Shown here in pieces: positions 1 through 5,869 of a stretch of DNA of 11,517 nt; within the stretch, counting starts at the first letter, position 1; each line of letters opens with the position of its first letter. This DNA is from Peptococcaceae bacterium (GTDB lineage: Bacteria; Bacillota; Peptococcia; Peptococcales; Peptococcaceae). The position numbers and the translations under genes were made by a program. Under the pieces are notes generated by a model. That model saw only the letters and a list, made by a program, of their open reading frames with translations. It was not told where the DNA came from and did no database searches. The stretch covers positions 1 through 11,517 of the forward strand of contig JAGARS010000166.1 of NCBI GenBank assembly GCA_017622155.1, written 5' to 3'.

Positions 1-270
1 GCAGGTCTTCTGGAAATTGCAGAGGAAACAGGCGTGCATCTGGTAGTGGCTAGCGGAGGCACATTTGCCCGTAAACTGGCCAAAGAATACAACCCGAAAG
101 CCATTGTAGCTATCGCCTGTGAGCGAGATTTAACCAGTGGTATCAAAGATATGAACGCACAGCGCATTCCGGTGGTGGGTGTGCTGAATGAACGGCCAAA
201 TGGGCCTTGTTACAACACCACAGTGCCTATCTGTAAAGTTCGTCAGGCTCTGTCGGAGTTTATTGAATAA
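1..270 (+). CDS. DUF116 family protein, C-terminal part (5' end cut off by window)
   Basis: The reading frame is open from base 1 and ends at TAA 268-270, giving the last 89 residues of a longer protein. Recognisable DUF116 features are a GGTFARKLAKEYNPKAIVAIACERDL stretch split around residues 19-44, and a C-terminal segment with NGPC and PICKV (cysteines near residues 70 and 78). Together with the Cys of ACERD these give three cysteines in the fragment, in line with the cysteine-rich character of the family. The molecular function of DUF116 is unknown, and I infer none. The gene lies 15 nt upstream of the zinc peptidase gene and then rsmB and rlmN. From general knowledge, DUF116 genes in Clostridia and Negativicutes often sit between fmt and rsmB, so this is probably the middle of that translation-related operon. 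The family call is from remembered sequence pattern, with good but not complete certainty. Confidence 0.8.
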   Translation, partial: AGLLEIAEETGVHLVVASGGTFARKLAKEYNPKAIVAIACERDLTSGIKDMNAQRIPVVGVLNERPNGPCYNTTVPICKVRQALSEFIE

Positions 271-285
271 TTAGGAGGCTTTTTT

Positions 286-978
286 ATGTTTTATATGTGG
301 GATCCAACCATGATGATTTTGCTGCCGGCGCTGCTTTTGACAGGGTATGCACAGCTGAAAATCAACAGCACCTACAATAAATATTCTCAGATTCCATCCA
401 AGCGCGGATTAACCGGTGCCGATGTTGCTCGCTATATTCTAAATATGAATGGACTGCATGATATTCCGATTGAACGTGTGGGCGGTCATCTCAGTGACCA
501 TTATGACCCACGTACCCGTGTAGTGCGTTTGTCACCGGATGTGTATCACGGCACTTCTCTGGCTGCATTAGGTGTGGCAGCGCATGAAGTAGGTCATGCG
601 GTACAGCACGATACAGGCTATCTGCCATTGTATGCGCGCAACACCATCATTCCTGTGACGCAGTTTGGCTCTTATGCGGCAGTTCCGCTGTTTTTCATCG
701 GTCTGTTTATGAGCAGTGAAGCACTGATAAGTTTCGGGATTATGCTGTTTGCAGCGATTGTATTTTTCCAATTGGTGACCCTGCCGGTAGAATTCAATGC
801 CAGCCGTCGTGCCATTGCTACTCTGGGCAGTGAAGGAATTCTGGATGCTTCCGAGCTGGACGGTACCAAAAAAGTATTAAGCGCTGCAGCAATGACTTAT
901 CTGGCAGCAGCACTGATGGCTGTTATGCAGTTATTGCGTCTGGTAGTGATTGCAGGATTGGGGAATCACGATGAGTAA
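286..978 (+). CDS. Membrane-embedded neutral zinc metallopeptidase (YugP / Zn_peptidase_2 family)
   Basis: The product is 230 residues, the usual size for this family. An N-terminal membrane helix (about 7-22) is followed by a soluble part with the zinc-binding HEVGH motif at 100-104 (context AAHEVGHAVQH). Two or three further helices lie at about 125-165 and 200-225. E169 in the TLPVEFNASRRA segment is the likely third zinc ligand, a gluzincin-like arrangement typical of the family. The start is ATG 286, seven bases after a perfect AGGAGG (273-278). The 3' end overlaps rsmB by 8 nt (ATGAGTAA), suggesting translational coupling. The peptidase should act at the membrane, but its substrate is not known. 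Family assignment is firm; a role tied to translation is only inferred from gene order. Confidence 0.9.
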   Translation: MFYMWDPTMMILLPALLLTGYAQLKINSTYNKYSQIPSKRGLTGADVARYILNMNGLHDIPIERVGGHLSDHYDPRTRVVRLSPDVYHGTSLAALGVAAHEVGHAVQHDTGYLPLYARNTIIPVTQFGSYAAVPLFFIGLFMSSEALISFGIMLFAAIVFFQLVTLPVEFNASRRAIATLGSEGILDASELDGTKKVLSAAAMTYLAAALMAVMQLLRLVVIAGLGNHDE

Positions 979-2320
979 GCACAATAGCCGGGAACTGGCA
1001 TTAAAAATATTGTTTCAAGTGAATGAAGAAGGGGCTTATGCCAATCTGGCTTTGGATAAAGCCCTTTTTTCATGTAAAGACCTGGACCCTCGCGACAGAG
1101 GGCTCATTACGGAAATTGTATATGGTTCGGTAAAATACAGAGGAAAACTGGACTATGTTTTAAATCAATTTGCCAAGACAAAAGTAAAGAAAATGGATCA
1201 TTGGACGCGCAACAATCTGCGCATGGCGCTGTATCAGATTATGTTTCTGGATAAAGTGCCGGACTCTGCTGCAGTGGATGAGTCGGTAAAACTGGCCAAA
1301 AAATATGGCCGCAGTGACAAATTTGTCAATGCGGTGCTGCGCAATTATCTGCGCGGCAAAGATACGATGCAGTGGCCGGACAAAACAAAACAGCCGGTAG
1401 AGTATCTGTGCGTGGAATATTCTTTCCCGCAGTGGATGGTAGAACGATTTGTGCGCCAATACGGTATGGCAGATACCGAAAAACTGCTGCAGTACTATAA
1501 TCAGCCTGCGCCATTGTGGATTCGCACCAACACGCTGAAAATAAGTCGTGAAGCATTGAAAACACAGCTGGAGCAGGAAGGTATTGTTGTAAGCGAAAGC
1601 CGCTATACACCGGAAGGGTTGCAGATTCATTCTGCAGTAAATCTGCATCAGCTGAAAGCGTTTCAGCAAGGGCTTTTCACTGTGCAGGACGAAAGCTCCA
1701 TGCTGGTAGCACTGGCGGCAGAGCCGGATAAAGATGTGCGCATACTGGATGTATGCAGTGCTCCGGGCGGCAAAAGCACCCATATGGCTCAGCTGATGAA
1801 AAATACAGGCAGCATTTTTGCCTGCGATATTCACAAGCATCGTTTGGAACTTATTGAAGAAAACTGCAAACGCCTGGGTATTACCAATATTAAAACTGTG
1901 GAGCAGGATGGCACCGTGCTTACCCGCAGATGGCAGGAGCCATTTGATGTGATTGTGTGCGATGTGCCATGTTCCGGATTAGGGGTACTGGGGCGACGTG
2001 CCGATGCCCGATGGAGCAAAGAATCAGAAGACATTGCAGGATTATGCGGTATTCAGAAACGTATACTGGAAGAAGCAGCGCAGCTGGTAGTACCGGGCGG
2101 TACATTGATTTACAGCACATGTACCATTACGCCGGAAGAAAATCAGGATATGGTGGAGCAGTTTTTAGCGTGTCATCCGGAATATGAAGCAGACAACACC
2201 ATTACTGACTGCTGGCTGAATATGGACAAAGAAACCAACGGCTATGTACAGTTTTTGCCGTTTGCAGATGACATGGACGGGTTTTTCATTGCCCGTATGG
2301 TGCGCAAGGAGGACGTATGA
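971..2320 (+). CDS. rsmB: 16S rRNA (cytosine(967)-C(5))-methyltransferase RsmB
   Basis: The 449-residue product has an N-terminal NusB-like RNA-binding domain (about 5-130) and a C-terminal SAM-dependent Rossmann domain of the NOL1/NOP2/Sun family (about 160-445). The SAM-binding loop is DVCSAPGGKSTHMA (260-273). Motif IV is DVPCSGLG with C334, and motif VI is YSTCTITPEEN with C384. In m5C methyltransferases the motif VI cysteine attacks C6 of the base and the motif IV cysteine helps release the product; both are present. It methylates C967 (E. coli numbering) of 16S rRNA in the cytoplasm. I chose ATG 971 because MSKHNSRELALKILFQ matches the usual N-terminus; an upstream in-frame TTG at 950 lies deep inside the peptidase gene. 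Its 3' end overlaps rlmN by 4 nt or less. The whole gene looks intact. Confidence 0.95.
   Translation: MSKHNSRELALKILFQVNEEGAYANLALDKALFSCKDLDPRDRGLITEIVYGSVKYRGKLDYVLNQFAKTKVKKMDHWTRNNLRMALYQIMFLDKVPDSAAVDESVKLAKKYGRSDKFVNAVLRNYLRGKDTMQWPDKTKQPVEYLCVEYSFPQWMVERFVRQYGMADTEKLLQYYNQPAPLWIRTNTLKISREALKTQLEQEGIVVSESRYTPEGLQIHSAVNLHQLKAFQQGLFTVQDESSMLVALAAEPDKDVRILDVCSAPGGKSTHMAQLMKNTGSIFACDIHKHRLELIEENCKRLGITNIKTVEQDGTVLTRRWQEPFDVIVCDVPCSGLGVLGRRADARWSKESEDIAGLCGIQKRILEEAAQLVVPGGTLIYSTCTITPEENQDMVEQFLACHPEYEADNTITDCWLNMDKETNGYVQFLPFADDMDGFFIARMVRKEDV
2306..2312 (+). promoter_or_regulatory. Ribosome binding site of rlmN, serving two tandem ATG codons
   Basis: AAGGAGG lies inside the last codons of rsmB. 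It is 4 nt from the ATG at 2317 and 7 nt from the next in-frame ATG at 2320. The longer spacing is closer to the usual optimum in Bacillota, so initiation at 2320 is at least as likely as at 2317. The choice changes the protein by one Met. Confidence 0.75.
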
Positions 2321-3396
2321 TGAGCGAAAGGGTAAAAAAAGACCTGCGCAGTATGGGCATAGACGACATGACAGCGCTCCTGAAAGAACTGGGTCAGCCG
2401 GCTTTTCGTGCCAAGCAGCTGTTTGGCTGGGTGCATGAAAAACAGGTACAGCATATTGATGATATGCACAACCTTGGCAAAGGCCTTTTGGCGCAATTAA
2501 ACGAACAGTGCGAAATTACCGCTATGCAGCTGGAACGCAAACAGGTATCCAAAGACGGTACTGAAAAATTTCTGTTTCAGCTCGCCGATGGCAATTATAT
2601 CGAATGTGTGCTGATGCGTTATCGAGGCGATATGAGCAAACAGCGCAATACTTTATGTATCTCCAGCCAGGTAGGCTGTGCTATGGGGTGTACCTTCTGC
2701 GCTACCGGGCAGGGTGGATTTGTGCGCAATTTAACTGCCGGTGAAATCGTGAGCCAGGTATATGCAGTAAACCATCAGCTTATAGAGGAAGGCGATACTC
2801 TGCCGGTAGGTAATGTAGTGCTCATGGGCATGGGCGAGCCAATGCTCAATTTAGACAATGTGCTAAAAGCTGTGGCGCTGCTGAACGACCCGCAAGGCCA
2901 GCAGATCAGCATTCGCCGTATGACAGTATCTACCTGCGGAGTCGTGCCGCAGATGAAAGCTTTTGCCGATAAAAAGCTGGATATGGTGCTGGCAGTATCA
3001 CTGCATGCACCAAATGACGCGCTGCGCTCCGGTGTAATGCCAGTGAATAACCGTTATCCCCTTCATGAACTGATGGATGCCTGTCGGTATTATCAAAAAC
3101 AGACTAGAAACCGCATCACTTTTGAATATGCACTGATTGCCGGATTTAACGATCAGCCGGAACATGTGGCACAGCTGAAAGCATTGCTCAAAGGGCTGGA
3201 TTGTCACCTGAATATCATACCGGTAAACCCTGTGGCCAACACTGCACAGTTTAGCAGACCGGACCGCAAACAAGTAGCCGCATTTGTGAAAGCATTGCAA
3301 AACGCAGGGCTCAATGCCAGCGTGCGCGAAGAAAAAGGTACAGACATCGACGGCGCTTGTGGACAATTACGGGGTAAAGTGACAGGTAAACAATAA
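2317..3396 (+). CDS. rlmN: Dual-specificity 23S rRNA (A2503)/tRNA (A37) C2-methyltransferase RlmN
   Basis: The 359-residue product is a radical-SAM methyltransferase that makes m2A in 23S rRNA and in some tRNAs. The [4Fe-4S] cluster motif CxxxCxxC is C121-C125-C128 in QVGCAMGCTFCATGQ. GMGEP at 171-175 is the SAM-contacting segment. The two mechanistic cysteines of the family are both present: C114 in TLCISSQ (E. coli C118) and C348 in DIDGACGQL (E. coli C355). Cfr-type resistance enzymes are related, but the overall sequence and the linkage to rsmB indicate housekeeping RlmN. The first codons overlap the end of rsmB, and a symmetric terminator begins about 10 nt after the stop, so this is the last gene of the operon. 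Start is ATG 2317 or ATG 2320. Confidence 0.96.
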   Translation: MMSERVKKDLRSMGIDDMTALLKELGQPAFRAKQLFGWVHEKQVQHIDDMHNLGKGLLAQLNEQCEITAMQLERKQVSKDGTEKFLFQLADGNYIECVLMRYRGDMSKQRNTLCISSQVGCAMGCTFCATGQGGFVRNLTAGEIVSQVYAVNHQLIEEGDTLPVGNVVLMGMGEPMLNLDNVLKAVALLNDPQGQQISIRRMTVSTCGVVPQMKAFADKKLDMVLAVSLHAPNDALRSGVMPVNNRYPLHELMDACRYYQKQTRNRITFEYALIAGFNDQPEHVAQLKALLKGLDCHLNIIPVNPVANTAQFSRPDRKQVAAFVKALQNAGLNASVREEKGTDIDGACGQLRGKVTGKQ

Positions 3397-3405
3397 AATA
3401 TAATC

Positions 3406-3441
3406 AAACAAAAAGGGAGCTGTGAAGCTCCCTTTTTGTTT
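3406..3441. terminator. Symmetric bidirectional intrinsic terminator between rlmN and the DUF1461 gene
   Basis: Two perfectly complementary 16-nt arms, AAACAAAAAGGGAGCT (3406-3421) and AGCTCCCTTTTTGTTT (3426-3441), enclose a GTGA tetraloop. The GC-rich core is GGGAGCT/AGCTCCC. Because of the symmetry, RNA from either strand ends in the core hairpin followed by TTTTTGTTT. It begins 9 nt after the rlmN stop codon and directly abuts the stop codon of the minus-strand gene at 3442, so it can terminate both convergent transcripts. Confidence 0.92.
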
Positions 3442-4095
3442 TCATTTACGTTTTCGATATTGTACAACCTGCCAAATGATAATCACCAGAGAGATGATGA
3501 CAATACATGCGCCGATTAATATGGCACAATGCATGAAGAAATCCTGCGGCATGACATTGATAATAGGGTCGGTGCGATAGTTTAGAATCCAGTTCTCTTT
3601 TCCGGGAAAGAAAATAGAATGGAATATGACAAATGCTGCGTAGAAGTCCATGCTTGCCAGTATGGCCACCAGCACAATCAGACCGATACAAAGAACGGCT
3701 GCATAGAATGCGGCGTGAAATGGGCCGATGTAGAGTGTCTGGATGCGGTGCTGTTTTTTCAGCACGAGCACTGCAAGGATAAACACAGCAGAAAGAATCA
3801 GCAGTAGAGCATTGATGGTAAACAGCACTTTGCAGTCGGCAAAGTGCGCGGCGCCGCTTTCTGTAAATGGAAAGTCCCCTGCGTGAAATGTGCCGCCGGG
3901 CAGTGTGAGATAATCGAGAATTTCGTTGTAGGCTTCTTTGATTTGTGCTGCACTGTATCCGCTTTTCTCCAGATTAAGTGCTTCGATATGCCAGAAATAA
4001 AATGGCCGGCAGTAGATTGGCACAGCAATGGCGCAGGTGACAATCAAAATAAACGAAGCGATGGAATATAATATGGGAATGATTCTGTTTTTCAT
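3442..4095 (-). CDS. TIGR01906 / DUF1461 family integral membrane protein
   Basis: The 217-residue product has four predicted membrane helices at about 5-27, 93-113, 128-148 and 188-210. A roughly 65-residue loop follows helix 1 and a 35-40 residue loop follows helix 3. The first loop has the family pattern FYFWHIEALNLEKSGYS, a DYLTLPGG segment and FPFTESGAAHFADCK. The second has FHSIFFPGKENWIL and TDPIINVMPQDFF. Biochemical function is unknown; the family is common in Bacillota. The start is ATG 4095, with GGAGGA 5 nt upstream; the frame is open further upstream to 4158 but has no comparable site, and that extension would run over the likely promoter region. The basic tail RKRK after helix 4 suggests a cytoplasmic C-terminus by the positive-inside rule. 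It is transcribed against both neighbouring operons, probably as a single gene. Confidence 0.88.
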   Translation of the reverse strand: MKNRIIPILYSIASFILIVTCAIAVPIYCRPFYFWHIEALNLEKSGYSAAQIKEAYNEILDYLTLPGGTFHAGDFPFTESGAAHFADCKVLFTINALLLILSAVFILAVLVLKKQHRIQTLYIGPFHAAFYAAVLCIGLIVLVAILASMDFYAAFVIFHSIFFPGKENWILNYRTDPIINVMPQDFFMHCAILIGACIVIISLVIIIWQVVQYRKRK

Positions 4096-4100
4096 GATAA

Positions 4101-4106
4101 TCCTCC
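4101..4106 (-). promoter_or_regulatory. Ribosome binding site fixing the start of the DUF1461 gene
   Basis: On the minus strand GGAGGA lies 5 nt before the ATG at 4095-4093. It selects this codon over upstream in-frame candidates and leaves MKNRIIPILYS as the N-terminus, directly followed by the first membrane helix. Confidence 0.8.
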
Positions 4107-4124
4107 ATTGTGATGCGGAATATG

Positions 4125-4139
4125 GTATCAATTGTATCA
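4125..4139. repeat. Short direct repeat GTATCA-ATT-GTATCA in the divergent spacer
   Basis: Two identical GTATCA hexamers are spaced 3 nt apart (9-nt period). They fall in the presumed 5' UTR of the minus-strand gene, between its -10 box and its start codon. This could be a regulator half-site pair or chance in A/T-rich DNA; nothing in the sequence decides. Confidence 0.35.
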
Positions 4140-4161
4140 TTAAGCTGCGAATCTGCAATTT

Positions 4162-4170
4162 ATTATAGCA
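4162..4170 (-). promoter_or_regulatory. Likely extended -10 promoter for the DUF1461 gene
   Basis: The minus strand reads TGCTATAAT, which is a perfect TATAAT with the TGn extension. No good -35 hexamer lies 16-18 bp upstream, as is usual for extended -10 promoters. Transcription would start near 4155, giving a leader of about 60 nt before the ATG. Confidence 0.6.
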
Positions 4171-4196
4171 TATTTCTCTTGTATTGGCGGAAAATC

Positions 4197-4225
4197 TTGC
4201 TTTATAAGTGTAAAAAGTTTATAAT
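4197..4225 (+). promoter_or_regulatory. Likely sigma-A promoter for the uppS operon
   Basis: TTGCTT (4197-4202) and a perfect TATAAT (4220-4225) are separated by 17 bp. The -35 box matches the consensus in its first three bases only. The predicted start is near 4232, leaving a leader of about 50 nt. A weaker overlapping candidate is TTGTAT (4179-4184) with TATAAG (4203-4208). This suggests uppS to ispG is transcribed from here rather than by read-through from upstream. Confidence 0.65.
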
Positions 4226-4243
4226 AAATATATCTGTGAATTT

Positions 4244-4266
4244 TCTGTAAGATGATATTTTACAGA
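4244..4266 (+). promoter_or_regulatory. Palindrome / hairpin in the uppS leader (possible operator or mRNA stem)
   Basis: TCTGTAAGAT (4244-4253) and ATTTTACAGA (4257-4266) form a 10-bp stem with one G-U pair and a 3-nt GAT loop. The perfect inverted repeat TCTGTAA-N9-TTACAGA is its outer part. It starts about 12 nt after the predicted transcription start and ends 3 nt before the AAGGGAG ribosome binding site (4270-4276). It is not a terminator, because no T-run follows. Confidence 0.55.
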
Positions 4267-4283
4267 GCAAAGGGAGACTTTCT

Positions 4284-5018
4284 ATGAAAATTACGCTGGA
4301 ACAGCTAAAAGAGAAACCGATGCCGCAGCATACCGCAATTATTATGGACGGCAATGGCCGATGGGCAAAAAGCAAGGGCTTGATGCGGGCGGCCGGTCAT
4401 CGTGTGGGTGTGCAGGCACTGAAAAATACAATTATTGCATTGGATGAACTGGGTGTAGGCTACTTGACTGTGTATGCCTTTTCTACAGAAAACTGGAGAC
4501 GGCCGCAGGAGGAAGTCAATACGCTGATGGAGCTGATTGCCGAGTTTATCGACAAAGAGATTGACTATCTGGACGAAAAAGGTGTGCGTGTGAATCCAAT
4601 TGGGGATATCAGTGCGCTGACCCCAAAGGCATTGCAGAGTATTTCTTATGCAAAAGAAAAGACAAAAAACAATTCTCATATTATTTTTAATGTTGCACTC
4701 AATTATGGCGGGCGGCAGGAGATTCTCCGCGCTGCAAAGGCAATCTGTGAAGCGGTGCAATCCCATGAATTGCAGATTGATGATATCACCGAGGATTTGT
4801 TTTCAAAGTATCTGTATACGGCAGGGCAGCCGGATCCGGATTTGGTGATTCGTTCCTCCGGGGAGCTCAGAATCAGCAATTTCCTTTTGTGGCAGGTTGC
4901 ATACAGTGAGTTCTGGATTACCAATACGCTGTGGCCTGATTTCAAAAAAGAGGATTTATGGCAGGCGGTATGGGAGTATCAGAACCGTGACAGACGTTAT
5001 GGCGGTGTAGGGAAATAA
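4284..5018 (+). CDS. uppS: Undecaprenyl diphosphate synthase / isoprenyl transferase UppS
   Basis: The 244-residue cis-prenyltransferase condenses farnesyl diphosphate with isopentenyl diphosphate, normally eight units, to give the C55 lipid carrier for peptidoglycan and other wall polymers. Signature segments are IIMDGNGRWAKSKGL (catalytic Asp D22), GHRVG (H39), YAFSTENWRRP, NVALNYGGRQEI and the IPP-binding region IRSSGELRISNFLLWQ. R190, R196 and E209 sit at a constant offset of 4 from E. coli R194, R200 and E213, as does D22 from D26, so the active site is complete. IRSSGE replaces the more common IRTSGE, a conservative change. The start ATG 4284 is 7 nt after AAGGGAG. It is the first gene of the operon, and its stop codon overlaps the cdsA ribosome binding site. 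Product chain length is assumed from family and context. Confidence 0.96.
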   Translation: MKITLEQLKEKPMPQHTAIIMDGNGRWAKSKGLMRAAGHRVGVQALKNTIIALDELGVGYLTVYAFSTENWRRPQEEVNTLMELIAEFIDKEIDYLDEKGVRVNPIGDISALTPKALQSISYAKEKTKNNSHIIFNVALNYGGRQEILRAAKAICEAVQSHELQIDDITEDLFSKYLYTAGQPDPDLVIRSSGELRISNFLLWQVAYSEFWITNTLWPDFKKEDLWQAVWEYQNRDRRYGGVGK

Positions 5019-5023
5019 AGGAG
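5017..5023 (+). promoter_or_regulatory. Ribosome binding site supporting a TTG start for cdsA
   Basis: AAAGGAG overlaps the uppS stop codon and lies 9 nt upstream of TTG 5033. No ATG or GTG in the cdsA frame occurs near it, so the TTG is the best start. The overlap with the uppS stop suggests that ribosomes finishing uppS help load cdsA. Confidence 0.75.
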
Positions 5024-5032
5024 TGTATTTGA

Positions 5033-5854
5033 TTGAAACAGAGAATTCTTTCGGCGCTGGTATTTGTGCCGGTGCTGTTAATATTTATGTATCTGGGCGG
5101 AGCGCCTTTTGCTGCGATGGTAGCTGTGCTGGCCACCATTGGCGTGCATGAGTTCTGCGCTATGGCGAAAACCAAACATCAGGTGCTTTTTGTACCGATT
5201 CTGCTCGGTGTGTGGGTGATGCTGGCATGCAGTTATCTTCATGTTTCAAACTGGGTGACACTGGGCATACTGGTAACATTCTGCATGGTGTTCGGCTATG
5301 CAGTATTCAAATTCCCGGCTTTTGGGGTCGAGGATATTGCAGTTAATTTTCTGGGGCTCATTTATGTCGGGTGGACGTTATCGCACCTGATTCTTCTGGG
5401 CGGGATGCCGGACGGCCGTGTGCTGGTGTTTTTTGCATTTGTAGCAATGTGGGCCAACGATACCGGTGCATATTTTATTGGCATTACGTTTGGCAAACGT
5501 CGTCCGTGGGGTGAAATCAGTCCGAAAAAAAGTGTAGAAGGTGCTATTGGCGGTATTGTGGTTACCTGTATTGCCTTGTATCTTCTGAATATGTATTTTG
5601 GTTTGATGCATGGCGCGACAGTGATTTTGATTGGTGTGGCGGTAGCCATCATCGGACTTATTGGCGATTTGATGGAAAGCTTAATTAAACGTTATTATGG
5701 TGTGAAAGACTCCGGCAAACTGCTGCCGGGGCATGGCGGTATTCTGGACCGTTTCGACAGTGTAATGCTGGCGGCACCGATGATGTATTATTGTATTCTG
5801 CTGGCTCAGTTTTTGGATCAGTTTGCAGGATTCGGCGTATGGTTTGTGTTCTAA
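5033..5854 (+). CDS. cdsA: Phosphatidate cytidylyltransferase (CDP-diglyceride synthase) CdsA
   Basis: The 273-residue multi-pass membrane enzyme converts phosphatidic acid and CTP to CDP-diacylglycerol, the branch point for membrane phospholipids. The sequence is almost entirely hydrophobic helices, with polar motifs between them: WANDTGAYFIG (140-150), GKRRPWGEISPKKSVEG (154-170) and the C-terminal CdsA signature. The signature runs SLIKRYYGVKDSGKLLPGHGG (216-236, with K219, R220, K225, D226, H234) followed by ILDRFD (237-242). The Asp residues of this signature bind the catalytic metals in the family. The length is typical. The start is a TTG at 5033 giving MKQRILSALVFVPV, which matches family N-termini. 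It follows uppS by 14 nt and precedes dxr by 15 nt, a gene order conserved in many bacteria. Confidence 0.95.
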   Translation: MKQRILSALVFVPVLLIFMYLGGAPFAAMVAVLATIGVHEFCAMAKTKHQVLFVPILLGVWVMLACSYLHVSNWVTLGILVTFCMVFGYAVFKFPAFGVEDIAVNFLGLIYVGWTLSHLILLGGMPDGRVLVFFAFVAMWANDTGAYFIGITFGKRRPWGEISPKKSVEGAIGGIVVTCIALYLLNMYFGLMHGATVILIGVAVAIIGLIGDLMESLIKRYYGVKDSGKLLPGHGGILDRFDSVMLAAPMMYYCILLAQFLDQFAGFGVWFVF

Positions 5855-5869
5855 CAGGAGGCAGATAAC

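Noticed and set aside
1160..1840. Long open frame on the minus strand opposite rsmB (226 codons)
   Set aside because: It is wholly antisense to an intact, well-conserved methyltransferase gene. Its translation is Cys/His/Phe-rich with no recognisable family, and it has no ribosome binding site context.
2317..3396. Cfr-type antibiotic-resistance methyltransferase instead of RlmN
   Set aside because: The sequence follows RlmN through the cluster motif and C-terminus, and it is coupled to rsmB in a housekeeping operon.
3844..4071. Plus-strand small frame inside the DUF1461 gene, cysteine-rich
   Set aside because: It is antisense to the better-supported membrane protein gene and has no ribosome binding site. 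The apparent cysteines come from GCA/ACA codons on the true strand.
4305..4766. Minus-strand open frame opposite uppS
   Set aside because: It lies fully inside a complete, conserved gene and shows no family resemblance.
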